DNA of 64,000 nucleotides from Ophiura sarsii (lineage: Eukaryota; Echinodermata; Ophiuroidea; Amphilepidida; Ophiuridae). Position numbers and translations under genes: made by a program. This document shows, one piece after another, positions 42,501 through 55,590 of this stretch (positions are counted from its first letter, which is position 1; every line of letters begins with the position of its first letter). Under the pieces are notes generated by a model that saw only the letters and a list, made by a program, of their open reading frames with translations, was not told the origin of the DNA and ran no database searches. Location: assembly GCA_035610835.1 (NCBI GenBank), contig CM069449.1, positions 63,574,292-63,638,291 on the forward strand, written 5' to 3'.

Positions 42501-43430
42501 GGCTATGCCGAGGGTCCACACCCCCTTAACTGATTAAAGATTAAAGGGGGTAAGGCAGGGGGTTGGGTCCGAAATATCCTGTCGGTCAGTTTTTACACGA
42601 AAAGTAGGGCGTCATGCAATAGTGGGGTCAAATCAAACATTTACTAAACACAACAGATTTTTTTTGCGCGCGCTTCCCGCTCTTTTTTTACATGTTTATT
42701 GTTTCAACGTAAAACATTTTTTTTGCTTCTGCAACAACATAGTCATAAATGTAATAAACATCTCAGTAGGGGATCATAAAAATAGTCGATTTTGTTTAGG
42801 GGGGGGGGGGGGGTCATTAAACAAATGACAACAAACATTTTCCGCCAAAAAATCAATGTACATAATAGCTTTTACATGTTTTTTACCAAACAGCACTGCT
42901 GAGTCGAATATTTTGCCTGAAATTTATGAGTTTGAAAGGAGGTGTGACGGTAAATCCAATATAATTGTAGGTTAAATTCCAAATCAAATGAACCCCGCAA
43001 GAACGCTATATTCAATCACAACCAAATATAGGTTGTGTATCAGACATGACCCGATTTTAAGGTGGGGATTATATAATACGTATATAAACAACGAAGAAAA
43101 TATATGGTTCAACGGTACTTTGATGCAAATATAATTAAGGTATTAACCGAAATCCTACGTGCCTGCAGGTTGTATTAAAAACGCTACCTTGTGGAATTAT
43201 AATCTCATTTTACGCCTCCTTGGAGTTTGCACTGAGCATTCATTCTCAGAATGACAGAACCTCATTATATATGAGCACCTTAACAAAGTTAACCATAAAG
43301 ATACAATGATTTAGCAGTTCCCTCTATAAAAATCCGTGAACCTACCATCATAGATGTATAATTCATAGGAAAATATTTTTGGGTTCTTCCATCATGTGTA
43401 GTAAAAACACGATTTTGCTAAAAATGTGTC
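42501..43430. other. Intergenic, no gene seen
   Basis: Contains a G run near 42800 and a GCGCGCGCTT motif near 42667 that resemble transposon edges, without a clear partner end. Confidence 0.35.
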
Positions 43431-43433
43431 CGG

Positions 43434-43500
43434 GCTTAGGGTAAAGACTAGAGTAAGGGTTACAGTTAAGGTTAGGGTTAGGGTTGGGAATAGGGTTTAT
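43434..43500 (+). repeat. Short telomere-like interstitial repeat
   Basis: Degenerate TTAGGG units (GGTTAGGGTTAGGGTTGGG core). Only two or three perfect units, so probably a chance or relic interstitial sequence and not a telomere. Confidence 0.5.
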
Positions 43501-44980
43501 TCAGTGAAATGTGAAATCGGCGAAATCTAGTATAACCGCGTTACTGACCATATTGTTGCATTTTACGGACTATTTATTGAGTCGCAATTCCGATCGGTTA
43601 CAAAATAGCAGCATTCCTTATTTCAGAGTCACGTTAAGAGTTGCTGGAGCGTTTTATAACCTCCATCGTGTCGATTACCGGTCTGAGGCACTGTGAGAAG
43701 GATAATGCTTTAGGGGTGAAAGGTTATTAGGCCGGACTGCAAAACTGCTTGGTATGGCTAATAAGTACGTATAACGTATGACGTAGCCTAAGACTTATAC
43801 GATAGTAACCTAAGTACAAGCACCAATGGATATTGAATGAAACCAACGCAAATATTTCCATAATGATATAGAAATATTGTGTATTGATCTCAGTTCAATT
43901 GATTGCTTGTTGTATGTATGGTGATGCAAAGTATTACTTTGGTGACTATCGTACAAGTCTATCGTACAAGTCTAACGTATAAGTCACTTATACGTACGAG
44001 CCATACGTACTTGATTTCCAGTACTTCCTATAAACTCGGATACGTGGGCAGGACGCTAACGTTACGGAAGAAGGGAAACCTGATCCACACAGCAGACACG
44101 TGTGATCCTTTAGTTTAACACGGTGTTAACAGTATTGAAGTGATATGATGGGATATGAAATACAATACAGGAACAACCAACCATTACGACAGGAACACGT
44201 TCTTACAGTACAGACGATGAGATAATTGCTTTAACAGCGACTTTACAAACATTTAAAACTACGACAAATGTCAAAGTTCCTAACTATACTTATAAAAAAG
44301 TCTTTTGTTTGTATGTACAAAGTGAATATCCTGAAAAATAACCTCGTTTTAATTCAGGTTCTCACAAGGGAAATATCATTGCTGCCGACAATAAACATCC
44401 ATGTTTTGTTTACACATACAATCAAGAGTTTCCTTCTTTGTACTTCCGCTAGAAAACGCATTCAGATGATATCGACTATCAAGCCTAGTAGTGCTGGTGT
44501 ACGTCACGATTCCATTCCATACTCCTTAACATCTCCGTAAATTGAAGCATCCACGCGTCTGATTAAGCGCGCTATCCATTAGAACCACAGACAGTTCCAT
44601 TTTGGCAACTTTCGATGGGCATCCGGGAACTTTCGATACAACATCCGGGATATGCAGGTTAAAATAACAATTATATTGATTGTGACGATTCAGTTCCACC
44701 ACTTGAAACTACAAAGAGCCAAATCATACCTGCTGTGATCATCGCCATTAGGTGTCCCCCACCTTCAATAAATTAGAATCAGTAGAATAGTCCATGCGGA
44801 TTTAGCTGTCACCTAAGTAATTTTCAACAGCCAAGGGTAATTTAACACCAAAGTTGTTAAGGGGTTGCATTTAATGATTTGTACTGTCCAGAAAGTGATT
44901 AACGCCGGAGGAAATATACTGTCTGAAGTTGAAAGACTGTCACAGCTATCGCTGTCTGTTCCCAGGATTTCACTCAGAAA
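43501..44980. other. Intergenic, no gene seen
   Basis: Short ORFs only. TACG-rich palindromic bits near 43940-44010. The reverse complement of 44545-44600 resembles the 5' half of a tRNA but lacks a T arm. Confidence 0.4.
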
Positions 44981-44984
44981 TAGA

Positions 44985-45250
44985 CACAATTAACATGTGA
45001 TACTCACTCTAAGGTGGCTCTATTCATATGTTAAAACCAATCAAAAAATCTCTATTCACATTTGATAGTCACTTTAAATTGCCTCTGTTAATATTTAAAA
45101 GTCACTCAAGAATTGCCTCGATTAACACGTGAACGCCACTCAAATATTGTCTCTAATAACATACTGATAGTCACTTAAAGTTAGGCTCTATTCATATGTC
45201 ACTCAATATGATTGTCTCTATTCAAATGTGACAGTTACGCAACCTCTGTA
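44985..45250. repeat. Degenerate minisatellite, about 40-45 bp unit
   Basis: Six or seven units built from GTCACTCAA...TTGCCTCTATTCACATGTGA, strongly diverged. Confidence 0.65.
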
Positions 45251-45410
45251 AGATCATGTTCACACAAGGCGTATGATGTAAGTTTATGCAGCTGTTTTCA
45301 AAGACTTGATGTAAGCATCTAATAACCGGAGAAGCCTGGGTTAACGTAGGGCGTTGATTCTGTAAAATACACACAAAAGAACACATGTTAGAGATGAAAA
45401 CAACCTGTTA

Positions 45411-46559
45411 CAAAGTGCTCAACAAAAGAAAGTCATACACTTTGTTTATGTCCCATAAAGTAACTTTCGAATATATTTTGACCAATCAGGCTAGATAGAC
45501 ATTCGGATTGATCTATTAGGCACTGTCTGGTACCAAACTTACCACCAAGCAACAAAGATAAGCCATGATTAGCACCATTTATTGAAAATCCGTGCCGTTT
45601 CCAAATTCACATTTTCAACAAACTACGCGGGGAGAAAATACCACATGTTACCTGTTCACAATCAAATAGCCCGCTCACTTAGGCACGAACTAACGCAGTT
45701 TCACTGTGTGGTCAATATCCCTTTCATTCCTGGCCATTCAAGTGCCACACACGAAATTGGAAACGTCACAGATTTTTATTAAGTGGTGTTAATAATGGTG
45801 TATCTTTGTTGATTTGTGGCATGTTTTTTTACCAAATTGTTCCGTAAAGATGCATTATAATGCCTATCTAGCCTGTTTGGACAACAAAAATCGGAAGACA
45901 CTCTTTAAGACATAAACAAAGTGTCATTATCATCATCATCATCCTTCGGCTGCAGAGCAGGCGACCACAAGTTTCTTCCATGCACGACGGTCTTGAGAAA
46001 GAGTGACAATCTGTTGATCTTCAATCATGCCTTCATTGTCCCCTAGTAAGCGTTGTATATATGTAAGATATAATGTGCAGGGACGACCTGGTCTCCGTCG
46101 GCTATGTGTTGGTGCGTAGGTGGCATACTTTTAGCAGGCTCTTCATCAGGGAGACGGAGTATATGGCCAAGGAATCTCAACTGGCGGCGCTTTACACGGT
46201 GGATAAGAGGCTCCGTCTTGGTCATGTCATAAATTGAGGTGTTTGGGACATGATCCATGCGCTTGATGTTTAGCATTATCCTGTAGCAAGAGGTAGCGAA
46301 GGCATTTATTTTGCATTCCATATCTTGGGATATCACCCAGGATTCACATTCATCAATACAGTACAGGTGGTATTGAATAATTTCATCTTTGTTGTGATAC
46401 TAGTACCTATTTGAGGGCTCCTCCAGAGGCGTTCTAACTTCCAAATGCGCACCATGCTAATGCCTTGCGTCTTTTAAGATCACTTGCATCCGATGCCATC
46501 ATAGAGCCAAGATACCTGAAATCTGTCACATGGTTGGCTTTCTTTTGTTGAGCACTTTA
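45411..46559. mobile_element. Diverged foldback element split by a LINE insertion
   Basis: The left arm starts CAAAGTGCTCAACAAAAGAA. The right arm runs to about 45924 (CATAAACAAAGTG) and its last bases reappear at 46535-46559 (CTTTCTTTTGTTGAGCACTT). It is a relative of 23453-24070. The split is explained by the LINE tail at 45925-46534. Confidence 0.72.
45925..46534 (-). pseudogene. RTE-like LINE ORF2 C-terminal remnant with (ATG)n tail
   Basis: On the minus strand the pieces FRYLGSMMASDASDLKRRKA, KMKLFNTTC, DMECKINAFATSCYRIMLNI, RMDHVPNTSIYDMTKTEPLI and RRQLRFLGHILRLPDEEPA follow in the order of the region after the RT in endonuclease-RT (RTE/BovB-type) LINEs. The last part is an open frame at 46043-46336; earlier parts are in other frames. 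The 3' end is a CAT repeat (ATG on the coding strand), typical of short-repeat-tailed RTE elements. 5'-truncated and dead. Confidence 0.78.
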
Positions 46560-49300
46560 TTACTGACAGCTATGTACGGGCCTCATTTTACAACATTTAC
46601 AACCATTAGGATTTCTAATGGCTGTACGGCGTGCACTTGCTGTTTTCATTTAGGTACACTGTATCATAGCTTCCATTAGTAAAGAAAAGCGATCCTTCGA
46701 TGAAGCCTGCAAAAGGCAATTAACTTTAAATTCTTAACACTTTCTACGCGGCTATTACTAGTTTTACTATAATACATAACAGAATTTTCAGAAACCTTTC
46801 CAAACTTTCAAAGTCTATCTCAAGGATTACTGAACCAATACTAGGCATGTTTGTACTTAATTTAATGTATTTCTCATGGTGATTCCAAATATCGTAATTT
46901 CATTCAATAATATTGACATTTTTTAAACATTTTGTGACATTTTGGAATGTCGTCTGCAGACGCCTGCCGCGTGGAAAGTGTTAACACGATCGTGCATCCA
47001 ATAAGCCTCGTGTATTATAGTAAACGGCTATTTGAATGTTCGATGTTTTGACTATCACGAAACACATGGAAATAAGCTCTTATGGCTTGTTGGGCTATTC
47101 TTGGTCTTCTCAACATGCTTTCTGTCTATGTTTTTTACTATTGTCTTTAATATTTATTATATTTGATTATTGTGTGTTCCATCTATGTGCTTTGATGTGC
47201 AATGTTGATTTGGCTAAATAAATATGAAATGAGACATTTTAAAATTTACAATTACAATGTAACTCCAGCTAGTGTCAACTGGATATTTCAAAATTCACGA
47301 TGCTGCGAACAAAATATAATATGCAACTTATCGTATAATGTCAAGTAGAACATTTATAAAGTAAATATAAAGTTATATTACATTTTTATTTACTTGGACT
47401 TTACTACTTTTGTTATGATTTATACCTGATGAAGGATGGTTTGTCCACTTGAAACGGTTGTCTTGTATTGTTATTTATTGTAAATAATGTTGTATATAAT
47501 AGTGCACAGCATTTTTTCTGGCTCATTTCAGTGCATTTTCGTGTTCCATTGATATTTTTTATTTCATGCCATTGTGTTCTACTGACTAATCTCTTTTATA
47601 CCGGCGATTAAGATTAATAATAATTTCTCCAATTTCAAGATTAGGCAGGCCAGTGGTCATGCCCTAAACAGTGGTTTGATGTAAATCCCACACGGGGTCT
47701 AGAGGTTTAGCGAATACCTAATAACCTGAAAAAACAGACACTTTATGATGGCCTCAGGGTCTTTGGTCTGTAAAATGTTTGGTGGAACACGACGCACAGC
47801 ATTTCTCATTACTTGCCTCTGTACATTTCACTGTTCGTATCACTACAGTCCTCAAAATAAGTACCTGACCAGGTAAAACATTATGCTCTCACGTCAAAAA
47901 CTGTTCCTACGTAAAATGATTACATTATAATGTTGTAAGGAAACTTTCTCCTTAATGTGTGATATTCACGTGAAGATTAAACGAATATTAACTCAGTTAT
48001 GTACCCGAAACCAAAACCAAGTCCGCTTTAACATTTTGTTCTTCTTCACGCAGCCTCGGATAAGCAACAGGCAGATTATGGATAAACTGGTAGCGACAAC
48101 TGACGGGTCTATAGTTAGTATAATGCCGCCCATACACATACCTGTCACACTGTCCTGCGTGTTCAAAACCCAAATATAAAAATGTAAACTGCAATTTGTT
48201 TTATCCTTTTCAATGTAGCATTCTTATTTATTAACCGATCTTCATGAACAATGTCTCAAATTAAAAGGAATAATTTAATAATTTAACGTATGAGCTATAA
48301 TTTAACGTATGAGCTATAACAGTAAAAAGTAAAGTATATTTATTATCTAGTCAGTTACTTTTTTTGAAGACTGTATAATATCGCTTGGTAATGCTTACCA
48401 TGCTCCAGGATATATCTTATTCTTTATGGCCTCTTTTAACCAATTACCAAGTGAGTAAAATTGCTTCTTGAAAGCGACTGATGATCGATAAAGGCTTGCA
48501 TTAATATGGTTCATATGTATGGTTTAGCTCATTAGTGTGCTGGATACGACATCACATTTTAAAATAGTGTTTGTTTTAGGCGATAGCTTATGATTTACTA
48601 TAAAGCTAATTCTAGACAAACGGGGGAAACGGGGAACAATAATAAATGTATAAACAATATTCACATATTTCCAAATATGTTTACAATACCAAAATGCATA
48701 CAATTCTTTTAAATGCAAAACAAGATTCAACAATTTTAAACACTTTTAAATGTTTCAAATTGTTGAAATTTAAAAAAAAATGTTTTGAACGTGTGAAAGG
48801 GAACAATGGGTACATTTGAAAAATCTCACATCGCAAATCGTGGGTTGATCGTAAGCAAAATACCAGACCGATGAACCACTGACCTACTTTTCAACCATTT
48901 GCACTAAACAACTGTCAGTGACTAAACGTACAACACTTGTGTTTGCTTATTAAAGGGGCATTGAGAGATATACTAAATGAGCAAATAACGTAAAGATAAT
49001 CATCAACATAGCCCAAATCCAAAATGTCTTATACAATTCCGACATTGCCTTCATGCCAAATAAGCAAATAACGGCACTTCCGGGTTGAGATTTGCCGCGA
49101 AAGTCCGCGAGTAAAACGATAGCATAACTTCCGAATTCAGCACCTAGTTTCGATATGATCACATCGAAACTAAGAAAATCATGAAATGTTATATGATAAA
49201 CGGCGAATGTTGGTAAACTGTTTCAGATAGTAGTTATGTCTAAGTATTACTTTGGTGCAAAAAATTGAGTTCCAGGATAATTGAGGGCGCACTCCGTCCC
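46560..49300. other. Intergenic, no gene seen
   Basis: AT-rich with only short ORFs (47036, 47955, 48524 and others) that show no domain. A small tandem duplication of TAATTTAACGTATGAGCTAT lies at about 48282-48320. Confidence 0.4.
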
Positions 49301-50300
49301 ATACGTATCTCTCAATACCCCGTTGATGCACCGTTTGTTGTTCTGCCAACACCTACCTACACCATGATGTCAAACTTACTTGACATCTAATAAACCCACG
49401 TGATTCTGTTTACTACGCACGACTGCATATTGCTAGAAAAATTGTGGCATCAATTATTAATTCAGCTAACACCCAACTCTCGCACATCAAAACATACTTC
49501 AATGACATGTAAAGCCAAGAGACGTAGACACAACCTTGTTGATATCACACCTCAAACCTTCACAACGCCGCCATATTGAAAGGGATTGTACATCGTATGT
49601 ATTCACCAGTTCATTTTGTGTTCTTTATAATAATTATACTTAGTCACAATAAACTTGCAAAGCTATAACATAATATTATTACAACCGTTGAATATATTTA
49701 TATCTTATAAGCGTTTAGTTACTTTATTGCTAAAGATTCCAGTTTCCTAGTTATTCTGGGTTATGATTTGTTTCTTCTGGTAAAATAGTCTCTGTTAGTT
49801 TCGATGAAGTCAACGGATTAACCAGGACATTATGGTGTCATATACCTGTCAAGTTGTACATGTATGTGGTGCACGACTAAAGAGGGAAAACCGAGTAAAG
49901 GATGCTATAATCTTCATTTTGTGATCAAACTCGTGCAATACGCTGCATTATCGTGGCTGTTTTGATGCCGTGTGATTTATTGTTGTGTCAGATATTTTAT
50001 CAACCCCGTTACCATCAGAGGGTGTTGGTTCGGGTTACGGTAAATGACCTAAAACCCATTTAACCTAAATGATAGGGTATTTTCTGACAGTCTGTGCAAC
50101 TATAAAGACATTGAAACGGTTCATTGAGCTCACAATTGCCAACATTTCTAAAAAACTTTAAACATCTAGTTTTGGAAAATGTAAGATTAAACCAAATCAT
50201 AATAATAATAATACATGAATTTATATTGACAAAAACACCTCCAACTCATGAATGTGGGTCTGGAACATAAACAATATTCCAATACACAATTTGGTGTTCC

Positions 50301-50386
50301 AGTATCGACCGATACTAGATCAGTTAAATCGTACCAGTATCGACCGATACTGACAACTTTTATGTTCCAGTATTGAAAGATACTGG
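50301..50386. repeat. Three near-palindromes CAGTATCGACCGATACTG
   Basis: AGTATCGACCGATACT at 50301-50316 and 50336-50351, and the variant CCAGTATTGAAAGATACTGG at 50367-50386. Period about 35 bp. They could be protein-binding inverted repeats or a MITE relic. Confidence 0.7.
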
Positions 50387-50601
50387 TATTCCAATATCTT
50401 GGACCTTATGTACACTTTGTCCCCTAACGTTAAACATTTGAATTTATTTTTGAAGTTATAAGCGTTTTAGTTTCCGATTTTCTTATTTTGGGTTAAGATT
50501 TGTGTCTTGTGGTAAAACAGTCTCTGTATTAAAGTTTTGAGGAAATCAAGGGATTAACCAGGACAATATGGTGTCATATACCTGTCACCATATTGTGTCA
50601 T

Positions 50602-50859
50602 ACTCTCTAAATGTAAAACGAGTAGAAAGAGTGGAAATTCACTCAAAAAAGAGTGAAGGAAGTGAAACGCAGGACATAGAGTGGAACATTTCCACTCTAA
50701 AATGAGTGTGAAAGTTAATTTTTCACTCTCAATAGAGTGGAACATTGTCATATAAAATCCCCTTTCACTCATTTTAGAGTGTTTTTCCACTCAAAAACGT
50801 GTTGTCCTGCGTTTAACTCCTTGAAAGAGTGGAAAACCACTCTTTTACATTTAGAGAGT
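50602..50859. mobile_element. MITE with ACTCTCTAAATGTAAAA ends
   Basis: ACTCTCTAAATGTAAAA (50602-50618) and its reverse complement (50843-50859). The interior is built of repeated GAGTGGAA/TTCCACTC modules and can fold along most of its 258 bp. It interrupts one copy of the local duplication after TCATATACCTGTCA. Confidence 0.87.
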
Positions 50860-51480
50860 CTACCTGTCAAGTGTCAAGTTGGCTGTGGTGTACGACTAAT
50901 GAAAGAAAACCGAGTAAAAGATACTTTAATATTCACTTTGTGATCAAAATTGTTTATGGAACATAATTCTGATAACTACGCACGACTGCATATTGCTAGA
51001 AAATTGTGGCATTAATTATTAGGCAGCTAACACCCAACTCTCTCTAAAACAACTTTGAAAATGTACTAAACATTTTGGAAAATGTAAGATTAAAAAGAAA
51101 TCATTTAAATAAAGTACTAACTGAATACATTCATTGTTAATAGAAAAACACCTCCAACTCGTGAATGTGGGTGGTGCGTTTGAAATATAGACGGACGAAC
51201 CCAAGCGACCGACTTTTCCACCATTAATATTAAACACACAGCGTTTGTTTTTGTTTATCAATGTTCATGCATCGTTTGTTGTTCTACCAACACCTGCGTA
51301 TACAGCATGACATTAACACAACTTGACATCTCATAAACCCGTATGATTCTGTTTACTACGCATGGCTGCATATTGCAAGAATATTGTGGCATTAATTATT
51401 TTATGCAAATTACAGACAAAACCTTGTTGAATTCACACCTAAACAACGCCGCCATATTGAAAGGGATTATGTTCACCAGT

Positions 51481-52505
51481 TGATTTTGTGCAGTGGCGTA
51501 ATCAGGTGTGCAGTCTAGGATGGGCGAGGTTAGAAAGATCACCCAAGGAAAAAGAAAGGCAGTGTCAACTTTCAAGAGTGGCGGGGTGGGGTGGGGTTGG
51601 GGCGAATGTTTTTAGTGTCAACTTTTGAGAGCGAGGGGGAGTATCATGACGTGACGTGACGTTCGCCATACTGGCGCGAATAATCTAACTCGGTAATATC
51701 AACAGTGCTAATCTAAAAACCAACACGCTATTTTCTTTTCCCCTTTTAGGGGGACACCCTGTACAATATCCATCAGTCCGATTGATTAGAATAGGGTTAA
51801 CCATTATACTTGAAGTAATTCCAACCCTTACCCATTGGGTTGTCGCCACATTTACATCTACAATATAATAAAGAAGTTGTACTTACTACAATGCATGTAA
51901 CGTCTATGGTCATATTTGTTATATCTTTTGTTACATCTTCCACAAATTTTTCCACTTAAAACATCTCTGCAAGCTGAAATATATAAAGATGAGAAAAAAC
52001 AAAGTATTATTTGAATGCTCGGGAATATATTACCTGGCAAATGAATTTTCCTTTTATTTATTTGTACCTGTTGGCGCTCTTGTATAGACAAAGAACTGGT
52101 AATGTTTAAAGCATTTGTTAGAGAGGGTTATGTAAACTAGTTTAATCCTATTTAATCCCAACGAAAATGTAATACTACTCATTAAAATGGAATTAGAAAG
52201 CAATATACATATGTTGATGTATATGACGGATCAACACTAACCGAGTATATGATGGGTGTAGGAATCTATTGCTCTGTCGTCATCGAACAATTCTAGAGAA
52301 TATGTCAATTTTACTCTTGAGCTCAGCGAATCGATTTCGCGCTCTCGCCTTATCGTATTGATACTTTACCGGTTATTTACACCATGGAAGAGTGCGTGAA
52401 TCTCCGAACCGATCATGTGTGTCGTAACATAACCGGTTATTGTTTACTGAAGTGTTTCTAATACGTGTATACGTAACAGATTGGGGGTATTTGCATATAC
52501 TTGTA
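51481..52505. other. Intergenic, no gene seen
   Basis: CAGTGGCGTAATCAGG at about 51494 resembles the hAT-like terminus at 19665. No matching far end was identified. Confidence 0.35.
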
Positions 52506-52578
52506 TTGACATCCTAAGTCTAGCTTAGTGGTTAGTAGATATGTGTCATATTATATTCCCTGGTTCGAGTTTGATTTA
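52506..52578 (+). other. tRNA-like sequence (pol III A and B boxes)
   Basis: TCTAGCTTAGTGGTTAG at about 52519 resembles an A box/D arm, and GGTTCGAGTTT at 52562-52572 is a B box. The spacing is close to that of a tRNA. The acceptor stem does not pair well and AT-rich sequence follows, so it is a tRNA pseudogene or SINE head. Confidence 0.45.
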
Positions 52579-53678
52579 TTTTAGAAGAGTTTAGGAATTT
52601 TTAAGTCCAAGATATTGCATAGCGACAGATGATTGGTTCCACATGAAAACTCTATCAAATCAGGTTTATAAACACCATTTTTAGAGTGTCGCTGTTCGAT
52701 TGGAAAAAAGGATGACGGCCTTTAAAACTCATATCCCTGGATGTTATATCAAATCATGTGTTGGCAGCTAGAGCAACCATGAACTGGTAACTGCAATAAT
52801 GGTTTATTAGTGTGAAGGGGTTTACATATGGGGTATACTTCTCTCTTTGAATATGCAGACTTCAACGATATGAATGCAATGCAAGGTAATCCTATGATGA
52901 GATTTGAGGAAACCTAAATTGGACCCAGTTATGTCGACAATAGAGAAGTATACGATATCATCATGTTTTAGGCTTTTAGATTAGCATGGTTAGAGAGCAA
53001 AGAAGAGTTCTCGTGTATTACCAGCATGCTTCACTTTCATCACATGACCACTGATTTCTGTGACCAGTTTCCACTGGTTCTTATTAACATATCAGTGCAA
53101 TGAAAGGTTTATACTTTTGTTAAACAAGGGCATTAATGAGAACACTCTGCAGCAAGTAGTACAGTTGATGTGACTTAATCAGTCCTACCTTATAAAGGGG
53201 TCAATAGGTCAGGTTCTATATGGGTCAGTATACCTTGACCTTTTGACCAACGCAAAATATTCCTGGTTCCTAAAAAAAATACCATATCTGGAATCCTCGT
53301 GATCATACGAACAATATGATATTTTTTAAAGTTTAAATTTTGACCCCATATGCAAAGGTCAACGACCTTTGTACGTTTTACCCGATAACTCGTTAACCAA
53401 ACATCGGAAGTATAGCAAACTATAGTTTTCTGGAATCCTTGTGCTCAGGCAAACAATTTGATATGTTTTTTAGCTTAATTGAAGCCATTTGAATTTTCGG
53501 GCCCCTGTATGGCGGCCATTTTGGATTTTACGCTATAAAAACGATTGCCGTCACTTCTGGGAGGTATATAGGAGCTTATTTTTCTTAGAATTAGTCCATC
53601 TTGACAAATCCATCAAGAAAAAAAGGTATCCTAAAACTGGTCACGGATCTCATGGAAATGACTCTACTATAACACTTA
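52579..53678. other. Intergenic, no gene; diverged local repeat
   Basis: CTGGAATCCTCGTGATCATACGAACAATATGAT (about 53288) recurs diverged near 53431, roughly 150 bp on. ATGGCGGCCATTTTGGATTT at about 53509 resembles blocks at 27320 and 27700. Confidence 0.45.
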
Positions 53679-54326
53679 GGGCCGTATTCTCGTACTAAAC
53701 ACGGTTTTAGCTTAAAACCGTGTTTAACTAAACGCGTGTCTAACTTAAACGTGAGTTTATCCTTTAAACGACGTGTTTAACAAAACACGATTTTAAACTC
53801 TGCCAGAGTGGTCCTGCGTTGATTGTATACAGGTATTTAATTCATTGTGGCCCTAATGGAGTACAATAAATATCGACCGAATGCCTTAAATACACGGTTC
53901 TTTTAAAGACTACGCGATCCGCACGTCAGCTTGAACCGGGCACGGATGAGTGATCATTCAAGGCATACAGTTGGTGCGCAAGTTTAGTTAAACACGCATT
54001 AAACTGGTAGCGGTATGGTGTAGTAGTCCCAAGTATGCAAATGAGCTCACTTAATACAATGTCATGCTCTACCACACCTCTACCCAGTACTCAACAACGG
54101 AATAAATCTCATTATCCTCATTTGCATACTTGGGACTTATACACCATACCCTTACCATTAAACTACCCGTACCCATGTTTAAAGTTAGACACAATTCGGC
54201 GAGTTAGACGCGTGTTTAAGTAAAACAAATGTACGAGAATTGCGTTTAGTTAAACGCTGTGTCCATAGTCAATTAGACGCGTGTTTAGCTTAAAACCGTG
54301 TTTAACTACGTACGAGAATACGGCCC
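53679..54326. mobile_element. Foldback MITE with GGGCCGTATTCTCGTA ends
   Basis: GGGCCGTATTCTCGTA (53679-53694) and its reverse complement (54311-54326). The subterminal regions are dense in AAACACG/CGTGTTT and TTAGCTTAAAACCGTGTTTA modules, giving extensive self-complementarity. Non-coding. Confidence 0.9.
53998..54168. repeat. Nested hairpin inside the foldback MITE
   Basis: Arms of about 48 bp (left contains AGTCCCAAGTATGCAAATGA, right its reverse complement) at 53998-54046 and about 54119-54168. Related to the 18903-19322 repeat family, so a second element landed inside the first. Confidence 0.8.
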
Positions 54327-55460
54327 ATAATGTTTGGCACTGCACTGTTTGTTTAGGGAGAAAAGCCCCGTTGCCAGTGCAATGTTGCTAAGCATGCTGG
54401 GATGCACAAGACATTTTCTTTGGGTAGAGAGTCAATATCGTCTTTTAATAACTACTCGGTCGTCTTTTTCTACGGTTGATTTGCTGGTGATAATAAACGC
54501 ATTATAGCCATGATATCTCAGTGTTTCAAGAAGGCACAATTCCTGCCTACGGGTAGTATATGAGAAAGCAATACTTGTCGTATGTAGATCCAATAGCCCA
54601 TAACCAAACGCACACTCATGACACGCGTCAAGTGTCTTACTGAGTGATACGAAGTGTGGTTATGTCTAGTTTTATCCTCAATCTCGTGGAATAACACAAG
54701 TCGATATAAATTTTGAACTTTGCATGAAGACGGTCATCAGATGAGAGAGTATTCGATAAAGGTTTAAGACAAATACTGTTTAGTTCAAAGAGCTTATTCC
54801 AGGCATTTTTCATCAATGTTATAAAACAAATTAGTTTTGTCATTAGGTGTGTAACTTAAAACATCCTAATAAAATATCCACTCAATAACGGTGTGAAACT
54901 AAGGTTATTAGCTAACATCAAAAAGTGCGTAGTCATGTACTTTTTGTGTTAGGCGTCATTCACAGCAGACAATCAACAGGCTCTGTACCCGGCGATTATA
55001 ATCTTCTCAACAAAATCACAATTTGGCGCCAGCCCATAGGCAGTGAATGAAAATAAAGGCATTTTTTTCTGTTCTTAAATGGTTATCAATGAAGTTGATT
55101 TTAATTGTCGGTATTAGTCTCTTACACGGCCTATCATTTGGGTGATTAGATTCTTCATCAAGTATGGAGACGATTTAATCATGAATATGAACTGCGTATT
55201 TATCATCACCGTGATTATAAAACTGAATTGGCCTGGCGTTTTGTACTATTGCTCGTAAACATACACTAATGATTTTAAATAAATGATTGCACTCTTAAAT
55301 GACAATTGTCTAATATACTGTTTTATCACACTCTTAAATGGAACAGAATAGAATGATGGCTTCGTTGTAGCCTGGTGAGGGTCCCGTTTATCCTTAGGAT
55401 CCGTTAGATACTAGAAACCACCTGGGAAAAAAATAACATTCTTGGGTCAATAAATAATCA
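54327..55460. other. Intergenic, no gene seen
   Basis: No supported ORF or RNA gene. Confidence 0.4.
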
Positions 55461-55463
55461 GTC

Positions 55464-55590
55464 ATGGAACACGTAGTTGACAAGAACCATGCCAACACAT
55501 GGGACGAGGCAATAGTTGACCAAGAGACAGTCAAGGAGGCCATTGCTATACGTATTGGGTTCTTACACACGTTTTGTTCATTTGTGGATC
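55464..55590 (+). pseudogene. Possible Penelope/GIY-YIG tail remnant
   Basis: The plus-strand frame starts EHVVDKNHANTWDEAIVDQE and then VKEAIAIRI. This resembles the conserved segment that follows GIY-YIG nuclease domains in Penelope-type and related proteins (HVxDxNHxxxWDxAxVxDxE...KEAIxIR). The upstream nuclease core is not visible. Short and uncertain. Confidence 0.4.

Larger units (their letters stand above)
49300..51480 (+). repeat. Diverged local duplications (units of roughly 0.7-1 kb)
   Basis: Shared blocks: GACTGCATATTGCTAGAAAA (49423, 50986 and, diverged, 51365); ACACCTCCAACTC(A/G)TGAATG (50235 and 51148); GGATTAACCAGGACA...GTGTCATATACCTGTCA (about 49815 and 50553); AACGCCGCCATATTGAAAGG (49564 and 51446). 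These indicate two or three rounds of local duplication with rearrangement. Confidence 0.7.

Noticed and set aside
43434..43500. Telomere
   Set aside because: Only two or three perfect TTAGGG units in a degenerate context.
44545..44610. tRNA-Arg-like 5' half on the minus strand
   Set aside because: An A-box-like stretch is present, but no T arm or matching acceptor stem could be found.
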